Assembly (NCBI RefSeq): GCF_000934465.1
Contig: NZ_JXWY01000001.1
Location: forward strand, 1-43,408
Origin: Staphylococcus microti
Lineage (GTDB): Bacteria > Bacillota > Bacilli > Staphylococcales > Staphylococcaceae
Reading direction: 5' to 3'
DNA length: 43,408 nucleotides
Positions 9,151-18,590 of this stretch are shown here, in pieces. The translations under genes and the position numbers were made by a program. Every line of letters begins with the position of its first letter. Within the stretch, counting starts at the first letter, position 1. Below the pieces are notes generated by a model that searched no databases, was not told where the DNA came from, and worked only from the letters and a program-made list of their open reading frames with translations.

Positions 9151-10423
9151 TACTTTAATTAAAAATGGGCTTGTAATTTTAGAAGATGAAGCGAAAGAGG
9201 TTGAAGTAGGTATTAAAGACGGCAAGATTGCTGAAATTGGTACGGACTTAGGCGACGCAGCTGAAGTGATTGATGCGAAAGGACTTATTGTATCGCCGGG
9301 TATGATTGATGCGCACGTGCATATTACAGAGCCGGGTGGCGGTTATCGTGATGATTGGGAAGGTTATGAAACAGGCACACGTGGTTCGGCTAAAGGTGGC
9401 GTTACAACGATTATTGAAATGCCGTTAAACCAAGTGCCTGCGACGACAGATCATGAATCAATCCAAGTGAAATATGCGGCGGGTGAAGGTAAGTTAGCGG
9501 TTGATGTCGCAAGTTATGGTGGTTTGGTGCCATACAATCTTGATGGTGGTATCCAAGAACTGGATGAAGATGGTGTTGTCGCATACAAATGTTTCGTTGC
9601 GACATGTGGTGACCGTTCGATTGATGGAGATTTCATGAATGTGGATGACTATTCACTGTATGAAGGTATGAAACAAATTGCGAAAACAGGCAAAATCTTA
9701 TCTATCCATGCTGAAAATGCTGCGATTACGGATAAATTAGGCGAGATTGCTTACAAAAATGGTGAAACAACGATGGCTGCTTATGTGGATAGCCGACCAG
9801 CATTTACAGAAGTTGAGCCGATTCAAAAATTAATTTTATTCGCGAAAGAAACGGGTTGTCGTATTCACATCGTACACGTTGCATGTGAAGAAGGTGTCGA
9901 AGCGATTGTGAAAGCACAAAAAGAAGGCGTAGACGTTACATGTGAAACATGCACACACTACTTGTATTTCTACAAAGAAGAGTTAGATGACATTGACTTT
10001 GTAACGAGTGACCACTCACCATGTAATCCTGAATTAAAAGATAAAGACAATGCGTTTGAAGCGTGGGGCGGTATTGCAGGCGTACAAAATAACGTTGATG
10101 TGTTATTTGATGAAGGTGTTCAAAAACGCGATATGTCTTTAATACGCTTTGCAGAAATTATTGCTAAAAACCCAGCAGAAAGATTCGATCTTAAAGAAAA
10201 AGGTAGCATTAAAGAAGGTAAAGATGCAGACTTCGTATTGATTAAACGTGATGCACCTTACACATTAAAAGCAGAAGATTTAGCATACAGACATCAAATT
10301 AGCCCATATGTAGGCAGAGAAATTGGTGCGCAAGTTGTGAGAACGATTTTACGCGGGCAAACAACGTATGAACAAGAAAAAGGTTTATTATCAGAATTTG
10401 TAGGTCAATTTATTAAAAAATAA
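9140..10423 (+). CDS. allB: Allantoinase
   Basis: A 427-aa cyclic amidohydrolase that hydrolyses allantoin to allantoate. The zinc-binding DAHVH motif (in SPGMIDAHVHITEPGG), the carboxylated lysine (VVAYKCF), His in LSIHAEN and RIHIVHVAC, and Asp in TSDHSPC are all present, so the dinuclear site looks intact. Its ATG overlaps the end of pucI by 11 nt, implying translational coupling. A bidirectional terminator follows immediately, so pucI-allB is a two-gene operon separate from the larger allC operon. Confidence 0.93.
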   Translation: MKFDTLIKNGLVILEDEAKEVEVGIKDGKIAEIGTDLGDAAEVIDAKGLIVSPGMIDAHVHITEPGGGYRDDWEGYETGTRGSAKGGVTTIIEMPLNQVPATTDHESIQVKYAAGEGKLAVDVASYGGLVPYNLDGGIQELDEDGVVAYKCFVATCGDRSIDGDFMNVDDYSLYEGMKQIAKTGKILSIHAENAAITDKLGEIAYKNGETTMAAYVDSRPAFTEVEPIQKLILFAKETGCRIHIVHVACEEGVEAIVKAQKEGVDVTCETCTHYLYFYKEELDDIDFVTSDHSPCNPELKDKDNAFEAWGGIAGVQNNVDVLFDEGVQKRDMSLIRFAEIIAKNPAERFDLKEKGSIKEGKDADFVLIKRDAPYTLKAEDLAYRHQISPYVGREIGAQVVRTILRGQTTYEQEKGLLSEFVGQFIKK

Positions 10424-10437
10424 TGAAACAGCATAAA

Positions 10438-10474
10438 AAAGCTCAGCTGGCACGACACGCCAGCTGGGCTTTTA
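10438..10474. terminator. Bidirectional terminator between allB and the M20 hydrolase
   Basis: AGCTCAGCTGGC pairs with GCCAGCTGGGCT around a 7-nt loop, flanked by an A run and a T run. The minus-strand stop codon at 10472 lies at its right edge. Confidence 0.85.
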
Positions 10475-11710
10475 AAGTTTTATGTTAGAAGATGCAACTT
10501 CGATTGCTGTATCAATCAAGATGCTAATCCCATTTTCGATTTGTTGTGTTGTGACGGATTCTTGTGGTGAGTGACTAATCCCGTCTTTACAAGGAATAAA
10601 AATCATACTCGTAGGACACAGATGTGCCATATTCATCGCATCGTGGCCGGCACCACTAAACATTTTGTGATACGTCCGTTTTTGTAGTTTGGCTTTTTCT
10701 TCAATAATGTCGGCGATTTTTTCTGATAATGCAACGGGTGTGTCTTGACCGAGAGAATCGATATTGACATGAATGTTGCGCGTGCTTGTAATTGTATGAA
10801 TTTGCGTCATGATTTCGTTCACGACAGTCGTACGAACATCTTTGTCGATGCCACGGACATCAATTAAAAGTTGAACATCACCGGGTACGGCGTTCATCGT
10901 GTTTGGTGTGACATTGACGCCACCAACCGTTGCGACAATGCCGTCATGATGGTAGTTGTTGGCGATACACTCAACTTGAAGAATAATCTCTGCGGCGCAA
11001 GTCATGGCGTCTTTACGCATCGGCATAGGTGTTGAACCGGAATGGCTCGTTGTACCTGTCAATTTCACTTTAAAACGTTCAGGTGCTGCAATATGTGTGA
11101 CAATCCCAATTTCTTTATTTTTGTTTTCTAAAATAGGGCCTTGTTCGATGTGTAATTCAAGAAAAGCTTTCATCTTATCGGTGTGAGGGGCTTTTCTCGG
11201 TTCGGTAGAGGTCATGGATTGCACGACGTCTAGTAAAGTTTGCCCGTCTTTGTCTTGGATTGTTTTCATATCTTCTTCGTTTAACATACCGCACAAATAT
11301 TTGCTGCCGATCGTTGCGACGTTAAAGCGTGCAGATTCTTCGCAACTAAAGGCGATAATTTCAATCGGATGATCGGTGATGAAGTTGATGTCGTTAAGAT
11401 GGCGTACCACTTCTAGTGCGCCGACAACACCTAGCAGGCCGTCATACTGCCCGCCCTCAGGTACGGTATCAATATGTGAACCGATAACAACGGGCGGCAA
11501 ATCATTGTATTTCCCGTCGCGTCGTGCGATGACGTTTCCGACTTTGTCGAAGTAGACGGTCATGCCGAGTTCTTGACAGTACATGGAGAATTTCAGTGCG
11601 GCCAGTCTTTCGTTATGTGTAAATGCAAGACGATTGATGCCATCTAACTTCGTGCTAATGCCTAAATTATTAAAGCTGTTTAAGGTTGATAATATGCGAT
11701 GTATGTTCAT
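10472..11710 (-). CDS. M20-family amidohydrolase (N-carbamoyl amino acid hydrolase / allantoate amidohydrolase type)
   Basis: A 412-aa metal-dependent amidohydrolase. The metal ligands are visible: GSHIDTVPEGGQYDG (His, Asp), CEESARF (Glu), LELHIEQGP (His) and GAGHDAMNMAH (His). It is a paralogue of the allC product at 12678, but the surrounding sequence differs (CEESARFN against EEEGSRFP), so it probably acts on a different ureido or carbamoyl compound such as an N-carbamoyl amino acid. Its ATG overlaps the stop of the esterase gene upstream (TAATG), so the two are translated together. It is a minus-strand unit inside the allantoin island. Confidence 0.8.
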   Translation of the reverse strand: MNIHRILSTLNSFNNLGISTKLDGINRLAFTHNERLAALKFSMYCQELGMTVYFDKVGNVIARRDGKYNDLPPVVIGSHIDTVPEGGQYDGLLGVVGALEVVRHLNDINFITDHPIEIIAFSCEESARFNVATIGSKYLCGMLNEEDMKTIQDKDGQTLLDVVQSMTSTEPRKAPHTDKMKAFLELHIEQGPILENKNKEIGIVTHIAAPERFKVKLTGTTSHSGSTPMPMRKDAMTCAAEIILQVECIANNYHHDGIVATVGGVNVTPNTMNAVPGDVQLLIDVRGIDKDVRTTVVNEIMTQIHTITSTRNIHVNIDSLGQDTPVALSEKIADIIEEKAKLQKRTYHKMFSGAGHDAMNMAHLCPTSMIFIPCKDGISHSPQESVTTQQIENGISILIDTAIEVASSNIKL

Positions 11711-12498
11711 TACAACGCCTCCTCATTTTTAATAAATGCACATGCTTGATGATAGATTTTCAGTGTTTCATGGGTCACAGTTTCATCGAATTGATGGGCG
11801 TCACTGTTGATTTTCACGAGTGTTGCATTTGGATTGATTTTCGTTAAGTTTTCACTATAAGTAATCGGTACGTCCGGATCATCGCTTGCATGTGCAATGA
11901 ATAGTTTTGGTAACTTGGTGAGTGCAGATGTATCAATGTGATAGTCGATGATCGTTGGCCATAGCCCGCAATGTCTGTAATAGAGGTATAAGAGATATCT
12001 AGGATGTGGCGGGATGCACGTTGAGACGGTTGGTTGTGTAAATTGTGTTTTAATGTCGTCAGTGAGTAGTGCTGTTACGTTAAGATGATTTTTCGGTATC
12101 GCTTTAAAATCAGGATGACTTACATCATAAAAGCCGTAAAAGTCGATGACGCCTTGGGTCGGATATTGGCTCGCATAAATTAAACTTAAAAAGCCACCTG
12201 CAGAACGTCCCATACAATATACTTCCATATCATAAGTATTAACGTATGTATGAATATGTTGCAAGTCTTCCAGTATGTTTTGAAAGTTCGCTTCTGGTAG
12301 CAAGCGATAATCCACTGTTAATAAATGGTAGTATTGCGTGATGACGTCGATATATTCTGTCGGTAAATCATTGCGTTGACCGAATATTAAGCCACCTCCG
12401 TGAAAATAAATCAATATACGTTGACATGTCGTTTGTGCACGATACAAAGTGCCTTTGAGTGTATACGTGTCTCCGCTATAAATATGAACTTCTTGCAT
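11710..12498 (-). CDS. Alpha/beta hydrolase (HGG/esterase type)
   Basis: A 262-aa hydrolase with AAAGAGG before its ATG. It has the oxyanion-hole motif HGGGLIFG, the nucleophile elbow GRSAGG (serine), an acidic residue in HASDDPDVP and a C-terminal His in SDAHQFDE, so the Ser-Asp-His triad is complete. This matches hormone-sensitive-lipase-like carboxylesterases. Its substrate is unknown. Coupling to an M20 amidohydrolase suggests stepwise hydrolysis of an esterified or amidated ureide, but that is inference. No signal peptide is present, so it is probably cytoplasmic. Confidence 0.8.
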   Translation of the reverse strand: MQEVHIYSGDTYTLKGTLYRAQTTCQRILIYFHGGGLIFGQRNDLPTEYIDVITQYYHLLTVDYRLLPEANFQNILEDLQHIHTYVNTYDMEVYCMGRSAGGFLSLIYASQYPTQGVIDFYGFYDVSHPDFKAIPKNHLNVTALLTDDIKTQFTQPTVSTCIPPHPRYLLYLYYRHCGLWPTIIDYHIDTSALTKLPKLFIAHASDDPDVPITYSENLTKINPNATLVKINSDAHQFDETVTHETLKIYHQACAFIKNEEAL

Positions 12499-12677
12499 AC
12501 ATACACCTCTTTCTCTATTTGAAGCTACTTCCCTGACTTTAGTATACGGCGATAATTCTAAAAAATATTTGTATAACTTGTATAAAAAGTAGCGAGAGTA
12601 TTATCTGAAGTGTCAAAGAATAATCCCTACTGGCGGTATAGAATTAAAGTAGAAGATAAAACGAGGAGGTAAATGCT

Positions 12678-13901
12678 GTGGATATTCGTACAATGTTTGA
12701 AAGTTTAGATCAACAATTTACTAGTTATGGTGGCCTTCAAGGTGGCGGTATTACACGATTATTATATTCGGATGAGTGGACGGAAGCAGTCCGTGCATTG
12801 GAAACACTTCTAAAAGAGGAAGGCTTTGAAGTGTCGTTTGATGACGTCGGTAACCTGACAGGTCGTATCGAAGGGAGTGAACATCCTGAAGAAACAATCA
12901 TGTCTGGTTCACATATAGATACGGTTGTTGAAGGCGGTCACTTAGACGGACAGTTCGGTATTTTATCTGCCATTATCGCAATGAAATATTTAGTCGAAAA
13001 ATATGGCCAACCGAAAAAGTCTTTAGAGGTATTATCTTTAGCGGAAGAAGAAGGCAGTCGCTTCCCATACACATTCTGGGGGAGTAAAAACTTCTTCAAT
13101 CTCGCAGATAAAAAAGATGTAGAAGAGATTGCAGATGCAGAAGGTGTGAAATTTACAGATGCAATGCGTCAATCTGGCTTTGATTTCAGACAAGATGACG
13201 CTGTTCGTGACGATATTAAAGCATTTGTCGAAATGCACATTGAGCAAGGTAAAGTGCTTGAAACAGAAGAAAAATCAATCGGTGTTGTGACAGGTATCGT
13301 TGGGCAAAAACGCTATACGATTAATTTAAAAGGTGAAGCGAACCATGCAGGTACGACACCAATGGGACTTAGAAAAGATGCAGTCGTTGCATTTACAGAA
13401 ATTGTACAACGTCTTGTGAAAAGAGCGGAAGAAATTGGTGATCCGCTTGTATTGACGTTTGGTCATGTAACGCCTGTACCGAATACCGTGAACGTTGTGC
13501 CGGGTGAAGTAGAGTTCTCAGTAGACTGCCGACACATTGATCAAGCGGCACTGAATGATTTTGCGGATGAAGTAGAAGCAACCATTAAAGAAGTCGCACA
13601 ACAACGTGGTATGGACGTGAATATCAATTTATGGATGGATGAAGAACCAACATTAATGGACGACGACATTATTAAAAATGTTGAGTTAGCTGCCGAAGAA
13701 GTGGCTGGACAAGCGTATAAAGTGATGCCATCAGGTGCTGGACACGATTCTCAAATCTTTGCGAAACACGTACCAACAGGCATGATTTTTGTACCGTCTA
13801 TTAAAGGTATTTCACATAACGTTGAAGAAGAAACAAACGTAGAAGATTTAGTAAAAGGTATCGAAGTATTAGCGAGCGTATTACACAAATTAGCATATTA
13901 G
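12678..13901 (+). CDS. allC: Allantoate amidohydrolase
   Basis: A 407-aa M20 enzyme beginning with GTG, 8 nt after GAGGAGG. It hydrolyses allantoate to ureidoglycine, ammonia and CO2. Typical AllC features are GSHIDTVVEGGHLDGQFG, AEEEGSRFPYTFWGSK, EMHIEQGKVLE and GAGHDSQIFA. It opens an operon of eight genes running to 21552, with gaps of 12-27 nt or overlaps. The 12499-12677 gap shared with the divergent esterase holds the operon promoter, but I see no clear -35/-10 pair or cre there. Confidence 0.9.
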   Translation: MDIRTMFESLDQQFTSYGGLQGGGITRLLYSDEWTEAVRALETLLKEEGFEVSFDDVGNLTGRIEGSEHPEETIMSGSHIDTVVEGGHLDGQFGILSAIIAMKYLVEKYGQPKKSLEVLSLAEEEGSRFPYTFWGSKNFFNLADKKDVEEIADAEGVKFTDAMRQSGFDFRQDDAVRDDIKAFVEMHIEQGKVLETEEKSIGVVTGIVGQKRYTINLKGEANHAGTTPMGLRKDAVVAFTEIVQRLVKRAEEIGDPLVLTFGHVTPVPNTVNVVPGEVEFSVDCRHIDQAALNDFADEVEATIKEVAQQRGMDVNINLWMDEEPTLMDDDIIKNVELAAEEVAGQAYKVMPSGAGHDSQIFAKHVPTGMIFVPSIKGISHNVEEETNVEDLVKGIEVLASVLHKLAY

Positions 13902-13919
13902 AAGAAGGAGCGATTGTAC

Positions 13920-14711
13920 GTGGGCTATTTAAATCACAAACAAGGTTATAGAGAAGAATTATTAGAAACAAGATCAGTCATTAAAAAAGACAACTTTGCA
14001 TTAATTACACCAGACGGCTTAGTCAACAACGTTGTACCAGGATTTGAAGATTGCGATATGACTATTTTAGGTTCACCAAGATTAGGCGCACGATTCGTTG
14101 ACTATTTAGTAACGGTTAAAAATCAAGGCGGTAACAAACAAGGCTTTGGCGGTAACGGGATTCAAACGTTTGTTTATGTCGTTTACGGTGCGATTACAGC
14201 AAAAGTAGACGGTCAATCATATGATTTAACACAAGGCGGTTACTTGTATGTCCCACCACATCTTCAATTAACATTTGAAAACAACAATGGTGGCGAAGAC
14301 AGTCGTCTGTTCTTGTATAAAAAACGCTATCAAGAAGCGGAAAATGTTGGTAAACCGGACATCGTAGTCGGCAACGTCAATGATATTGAACCGGAAGCAT
14401 ATGAAGGTATGGAGGAAGTGTTAATTCAAGACTTACTCCCTAAATCTTTAGAATTCGATATGAACTTCCACATTTTATCGTTCAAACCAGGTGCATCACA
14501 TGGTTATATTGAAACACATGTACAAGAACACGGTGCGTATGTATTGAGTGGTAGAGGTATGTATAACCTTGATAAAAACTGGATTCCTGTAGATAAAGGC
14601 GACTACATCTTTATGGGTGCGTACTCACCACAAGCAACGTATGCGATTGGATTAGATGAGCCGTTTGCGTATATCTATTCTAAAGATGCGAATAGAGACA
14701 TTGAACTTTAG
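13920..14711 (+). CDS. allE: (S)-ureidoglycine aminohydrolase
   Basis: A bicupin of 263 aa (YlbA/UGHY type) that releases ammonia from ureidoglycine to give (S)-ureidoglycolate. I chose GTG at 13920 (MGYLNHKQGY), 9 nt after AAGGAG; a TTG at 13914 is only 3 nt from that site. The C-terminal cupin carries the metal-binding pattern HGYIETHVQEHGAYVLSG. It lies 18 nt after allC, as in other bacterial allantoin operons. A stereospecific product is needed for the next enzyme. Confidence 0.9.
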   Translation: MGYLNHKQGYREELLETRSVIKKDNFALITPDGLVNNVVPGFEDCDMTILGSPRLGARFVDYLVTVKNQGGNKQGFGGNGIQTFVYVVYGAITAKVDGQSYDLTQGGYLYVPPHLQLTFENNNGGEDSRLFLYKKRYQEAENVGKPDIVVGNVNDIEPEAYEGMEEVLIQDLLPKSLEFDMNFHILSFKPGASHGYIETHVQEHGAYVLSGRGMYNLDKNWIPVDKGDYIFMGAYSPQATYAIGLDEPFAYIYSKDANRDIEL

Positions 14712-14729
14712 TAGAAAGGGGCTATTATC

Positions 14730-15746
14730 GTGGCAGAAGAATTAGTGTATGTTCAGCGAGATGAATTACGACAATTATTTTTAACACAGTTAGTTAATTC
14801 GGGTCTGCCGGAAAAGTTTGCTGAAAAAACAGCGGATTTGATGATCTTTGCGGATGAACGTGGCATTCATTCTCACGGTGCGGTGAGAGCAGAATACTAT
14901 TCAAATCGTATTCAAGCAAAAGGTTTCAATCTAAATCCAGAATTGAAGTTTGAGAAGACGGGGCCGTGTAGCGGTATTTATTACGGTGACAATGCAATTG
15001 GTCACTATGTTGCTTATCAAGCGATGGAAGAAGCGATTGCCATGGCGAAAGATAAAGGCGTGGCAGTCGTTGGTGTAAAAGAAATGGGACATAGCGGTGC
15101 AATCGGCTACTATGCGCAACAAGCTGCTTTAGAAGGCATGGTTGCATTGACAGTGTGTCAATCAGATCCGATGGTTGTGCCATTTGGTGGGACAAAACCT
15201 TACTTTGGTACGAACCCTATTGCTTTTGGGACACCGAAAAAAGATGGCAAACCGATTATTTTTGATATGGCAACGACAGTACAAGCATGGGGCAAAATCT
15301 TGGATGCGCGAAGTAAAGGGAAAAGCATTCCTGATACTTGGGCTGTAGATGCGCAAGGCGAACCGACGACGAATCCAAATGATGTTGCAGCGTTATTGCC
15401 AGTTGCAGGTCCAAAAGGTTACGGCCTTATGATGATGATTGATATTTTATCTGGATCATTACTTGGCTTGCCATTTGGACAACATGTGACATCTATGTAC
15501 AAAGACTTATCAGAATATCGCAAGCTTGGGCAATTGCATATTGTCATTAACCCAGCATTTTTTGGAGATAAAGCGCATTTCTTAGCACAAGTCTCACAAA
15601 TGGTTGATGAATTACATGCGATACCACCTGCGAAAGGCTTTGATCAAGTGTACTATCCTGGAGAAATTCAAGAAGCGGTCATTGCTAAATATGAAGCAAG
15701 CGGCATCCCCGTTGCCAAAGAAATCTATGACTATTTAACGAAGTAA
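14730..15746 (+). CDS. allD: Ureidoglycolate dehydrogenase paralogue 1 (AllD/YlbC family)
   Basis: A 338-aa NAD(P)-dependent oxidoreductase of the malate/L-sulfolactate dehydrogenase fold, with a GTG start after AAAGGGG. The family motifs are all present: ADERGIHSHGAVRAEYY, MGHSGAIGYY (catalytic-site His), CQSDPMVVPFGG, FDMATTVQAWGK and AGPKGYGLMMMIDILSG. It should oxidise ureidoglycolate to oxalurate. Compared with the E. coli enzyme as I remember it, it lacks the last ~15 residues that the neighbouring paralogue keeps. Either copy could be the true AllD. Confidence 0.85.
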   Translation: MAEELVYVQRDELRQLFLTQLVNSGLPEKFAEKTADLMIFADERGIHSHGAVRAEYYSNRIQAKGFNLNPELKFEKTGPCSGIYYGDNAIGHYVAYQAMEEAIAMAKDKGVAVVGVKEMGHSGAIGYYAQQAALEGMVALTVCQSDPMVVPFGGTKPYFGTNPIAFGTPKKDGKPIIFDMATTVQAWGKILDARSKGKSIPDTWAVDAQGEPTTNPNDVAALLPVAGPKGYGLMMMIDILSGSLLGLPFGQHVTSMYKDLSEYRKLGQLHIVINPAFFGDKAHFLAQVSQMVDELHAIPPAKGFDQVYYPGEIQEAVIAKYEASGIPVAKEIYDYLTK

Positions 15747-15773
15747 GTATTGCAATAGAGAGGGGTCATCACT

Positions 15774-16823
15774 GTGAGAGTGACGAAGGAACAGTTATTT
15801 AAGTTAATCAAAGAAAAGTTAATGAAGGCAGGACTACAAGATGTGTCTGCTGGGCATGTCGCAGATGTTTTAGTCTTTGCGGATCATAGAGGTATTCATT
15901 CGCATGGCGCCGTTCGTGTGGAATATTATGCAGAAAGAATTGCAAAAGGCGGTATTACGGTACAGCCGAACTATCGCTTGGAAAAAACAGGACCAGCTTC
16001 TGCTATTTATCATGGAGACAATGGACCTGGACACGAAGCAGCGTTATATGCGATGGAAGAAGCGATTGCTATGGCGAAAGATAACGGTATTGCAGTTGTA
16101 GGTGTAAAAGCGATTTCGCATAGCGGTGCTTTAGGATATTTTGTTGAAAAAGCAGCGCAAGAAGGTATGGTCGCAATCAGTGTCTGTCAATCAGATCCAA
16201 TGGTCGTGCCTTTTGGTGGCACAGAGCCATACTTTGGCACGAACCCAATCGCATTTAGTTGCCCAACGGATGACGAACGCATTATTACATTTGATATGGC
16301 AACGACAGTACAGGCGTGGGGCAAAATTCTCGATGCGCGTAGTAAAGGGAAAGACATTCCGAATACATGGGCAGTTGATGCTGCAGGCGTACCAACAACG
16401 AATTCTCGAGATGTGCATGCCCTTTTACCAGTGGCTGGTCCGAAAGGCTATGGTTTGATGATGATGGTCGACATCCTCTCTGGCGCTTTACTTGGCCTAC
16501 CTCAAGGCATTCACGTTTCATCTATGTATGCAGACTTGACGAAAGGACGCGATTTGGGACAGTTACACATCGTGATCAATCCAGCGTTCTTTACAGATCC
16601 AAAGCAGTTTAAAACACAGATTTCAACGATGTTAAATGAATTGAAGCAACAGCCTGCCGCACAAGGATATGATGAAGTGTATTATCCGGGTGAACGCGGT
16701 AAGTTGCGTGCTGAAAATTATGATAAACACGGCATCGAAATACCAGATGATATTTACGACTATTTAATGAGTGATGACGTGCATTATGACAGATATCATG
16801 GCAAGAATCGATTTGCAGAATAA
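15774..16823 (+). CDS. allD: Ureidoglycolate dehydrogenase paralogue 2 (AllD)
   Basis: A 349-aa enzyme of the same family as its left neighbour; about two thirds of positions look identical by eye. It starts with GTG after GAGAGGGG. The motifs ADHRGIHSHGAVRVEYYAER, SHSGALGYF, CQSDPMVVPFGG and GPKGYGLMMM are intact. Its length and C-terminal tail (DYLMSDDVHYDRYHGKNRFA) fit the canonical AllD, so I regard this as the orthologue and the upstream copy as the diverged duplicate. The gap between the copies is 27 nt. Confidence 0.88.
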   Translation: MRVTKEQLFKLIKEKLMKAGLQDVSAGHVADVLVFADHRGIHSHGAVRVEYYAERIAKGGITVQPNYRLEKTGPASAIYHGDNGPGHEAALYAMEEAIAMAKDNGIAVVGVKAISHSGALGYFVEKAAQEGMVAISVCQSDPMVVPFGGTEPYFGTNPIAFSCPTDDERIITFDMATTVQAWGKILDARSKGKDIPNTWAVDAAGVPTTNSRDVHALLPVAGPKGYGLMMMVDILSGALLGLPQGIHVSSMYADLTKGRDLGQLHIVINPAFFTDPKQFKTQISTMLNELKQQPAAQGYDEVYYPGERGKLRAENYDKHGIEIPDDIYDYLMSDDVHYDRYHGKNRFAE

Positions 16824-16835
16824 TAAAGGAGGAAC

Positions 16836-18590
16836 ATGATGCTATACACAGTGATTAAGGAAAATACGTATCAAGACTCTATCGTACTGATGTTACTCTC
16901 CAATAAATTAAGCGGTATTGAAGGGGTTAATAAAGCGTCGGTCATGATGGGGACACCTGCGAACAAAGATATTTTCAAATCTTCAGGATTAGCGACAGAA
17001 GCGCTCGAACAAGCGGGCCCTAATGATATTGCGATCGTCATTGACACAGAAGATCCGTCAAAAGTAGAGACGGTAAAAGTGGAAGTGGAAGCGGCGTTAA
17101 AAGGTGAATCAGAGTCTGACAGTAGTACAGCGAATAAGGAAGCAGTCAGTTGGAAACAAGCGTTAGATATGGCGGATAAACCGAATTTAGCATTGATTTC
17201 GATTCCTGGCACATATGCTGCGATGGAAGCTGAGAACGCATTAAAGCAGAACTTAAATGTGTTTATGTTTAGTGACAACGTCGCAAAAGAAGATGAAGTG
17301 AAGTTAAAACAATTGGCGCATGAAAAAGGGTTATTAGTGATGGGACCTGACTGTGGTACGGGTATTGTGCATGGTGTGCCATTAGCGTTTACGAATACCG
17401 TAAGCAAGGGTGACATTGGTATTGTCGGTGCGTCTGGCACAGGTATTCAAGAAGTTACAACAATCATTGATCGACTTGGTAAAGGTGTCACGAATGCAAT
17501 TGGTACAGGTGGTCGAGATTTATCTACTGAAGTCGGTGCGATTACGATGATCGACAGTATTAAAGCGTTGAATGCAGATCCGACTGTCAATGTGATTACT
17601 GTCATTTCTAAGCCACCTGCGAAGGAAGTTCAAGAAAAGGTAATGAACACGCTACGAAATATTGCTAAGCCAATTGTGACGCTATTCCTCGGACATAAAC
17701 CGACGTTCGATGAGCAAAATATTTACAATGCGTACACATTAGAAGAAGCGGCGGTTGTTTCAGTACAACTAGCGAACGGCGAAACACCAGCGTATGCACC
17801 GAAGTCATTATCTGACGTACAACCAGCATTTAAAGCAGAACAAACAAGTATTAAAGGATTTTATTCAGGTGGCACATTAGCCTACGAAGCAGCTATTTTA
17901 ATCCAAGATGCTTTTGATGTCACAGGTGATCATGAAGAAGGTTATACGTTGAAATCAGAACATCATGAAGTGATTGATTTAGGCGATGATATGTATACAC
18001 AAGGTAAGCCACATCCGATGATTGATCCGGAAATTCGTAAAGAAAAGCTACGTCAAGCGGCAGAAGATGAAAAAACAGCTGTTATTATGCTAGACAACGT
18101 TATTGGCTACGGTAGTCATGATGATATGGCGAATGAACTCGCACCAATTATTGCTGAAGTGATTGAACGTTCAAAACAAGCAGGCCGTGAAATTGTCGTA
18201 TTAGCAACAGTGGTTGGTACGACGAAAGATTACCAAGGCTATGAATCACAAAAAGCCATTTTAGCAGATGCAGGGGCACATATTTGTGATACGAATGATC
18301 AAATGGTGCGCACGGCGATTGAATTGTTAGGTGGCAAAGTAGCGCAACCTGAAAAAACACTCGAAACTTTCGACAAAGTTACAGAAGATCTTGCGGTTGA
18401 TGAGAAAGTGATGCAGTTGATTAACGACAAACCGAGCGTGATTAATATCGGTTTGAAGAGCTTCACAACAGCACTTCAAGATCATGATACCCCATATGTC
18501 CAATTCAATTGGAAACCAGTTGCAGGTGGAGATACAGAGTTAATCAAAGTACTACAATTTTTAAATAACTATGAAAAGGAGACTAACTGA
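16836..18590 (+). CDS. fdrA: FdrA/AllF, oxamate carbamoyltransferase subunit
   Basis: A 584-aa protein with succinyl-CoA-ligase-like Rossmann architecture (GIVGASGTGIQEVTTIIDRL, IGTGGRDLSTEVG, VISKPPAKEV). The start is ATG at 16836 or the adjacent ATG at 16839, after AAAGGAGG. FdrA with its DUF1116 and DUF2877 partners is associated with oxamic transcarbamylase (AllFGH), which splits oxalurate with phosphate into oxamate and carbamoyl phosphate. All three partners plus carbamate kinase are here in order. The last base of its TGA is the first base of the next ATG. Confidence 0.88.
   Translation: MMLYTVIKENTYQDSIVLMLLSNKLSGIEGVNKASVMMGTPANKDIFKSSGLATEALEQAGPNDIAIVIDTEDPSKVETVKVEVEAALKGESESDSSTANKEAVSWKQALDMADKPNLALISIPGTYAAMEAENALKQNLNVFMFSDNVAKEDEVKLKQLAHEKGLLVMGPDCGTGIVHGVPLAFTNTVSKGDIGIVGASGTGIQEVTTIIDRLGKGVTNAIGTGGRDLSTEVGAITMIDSIKALNADPTVNVITVISKPPAKEVQEKVMNTLRNIAKPIVTLFLGHKPTFDEQNIYNAYTLEEAAVVSVQLANGETPAYAPKSLSDVQPAFKAEQTSIKGFYSGGTLAYEAAILIQDAFDVTGDHEEGYTLKSEHHEVIDLGDDMYTQGKPHPMIDPEIRKEKLRQAAEDEKTAVIMLDNVIGYGSHDDMANELAPIIAEVIERSKQAGREIVVLATVVGTTKDYQGYESQKAILADAGAHICDTNDQMVRTAIELLGGKVAQPEKTLETFDKVTEDLAVDEKVMQLINDKPSVINIGLKSFTTALQDHDTPYVQFNWKPVAGGDTELIKVLQFLNNYEKETN

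Noticed and set aside
16871-17440. Long minus-strand frame (189 codons) inside fdrA
   Set aside because: It is antisense to a strongly conserved gene, has no ribosome site and reads as low-complexity Ser/Ala/Thr typical of a shadow frame.
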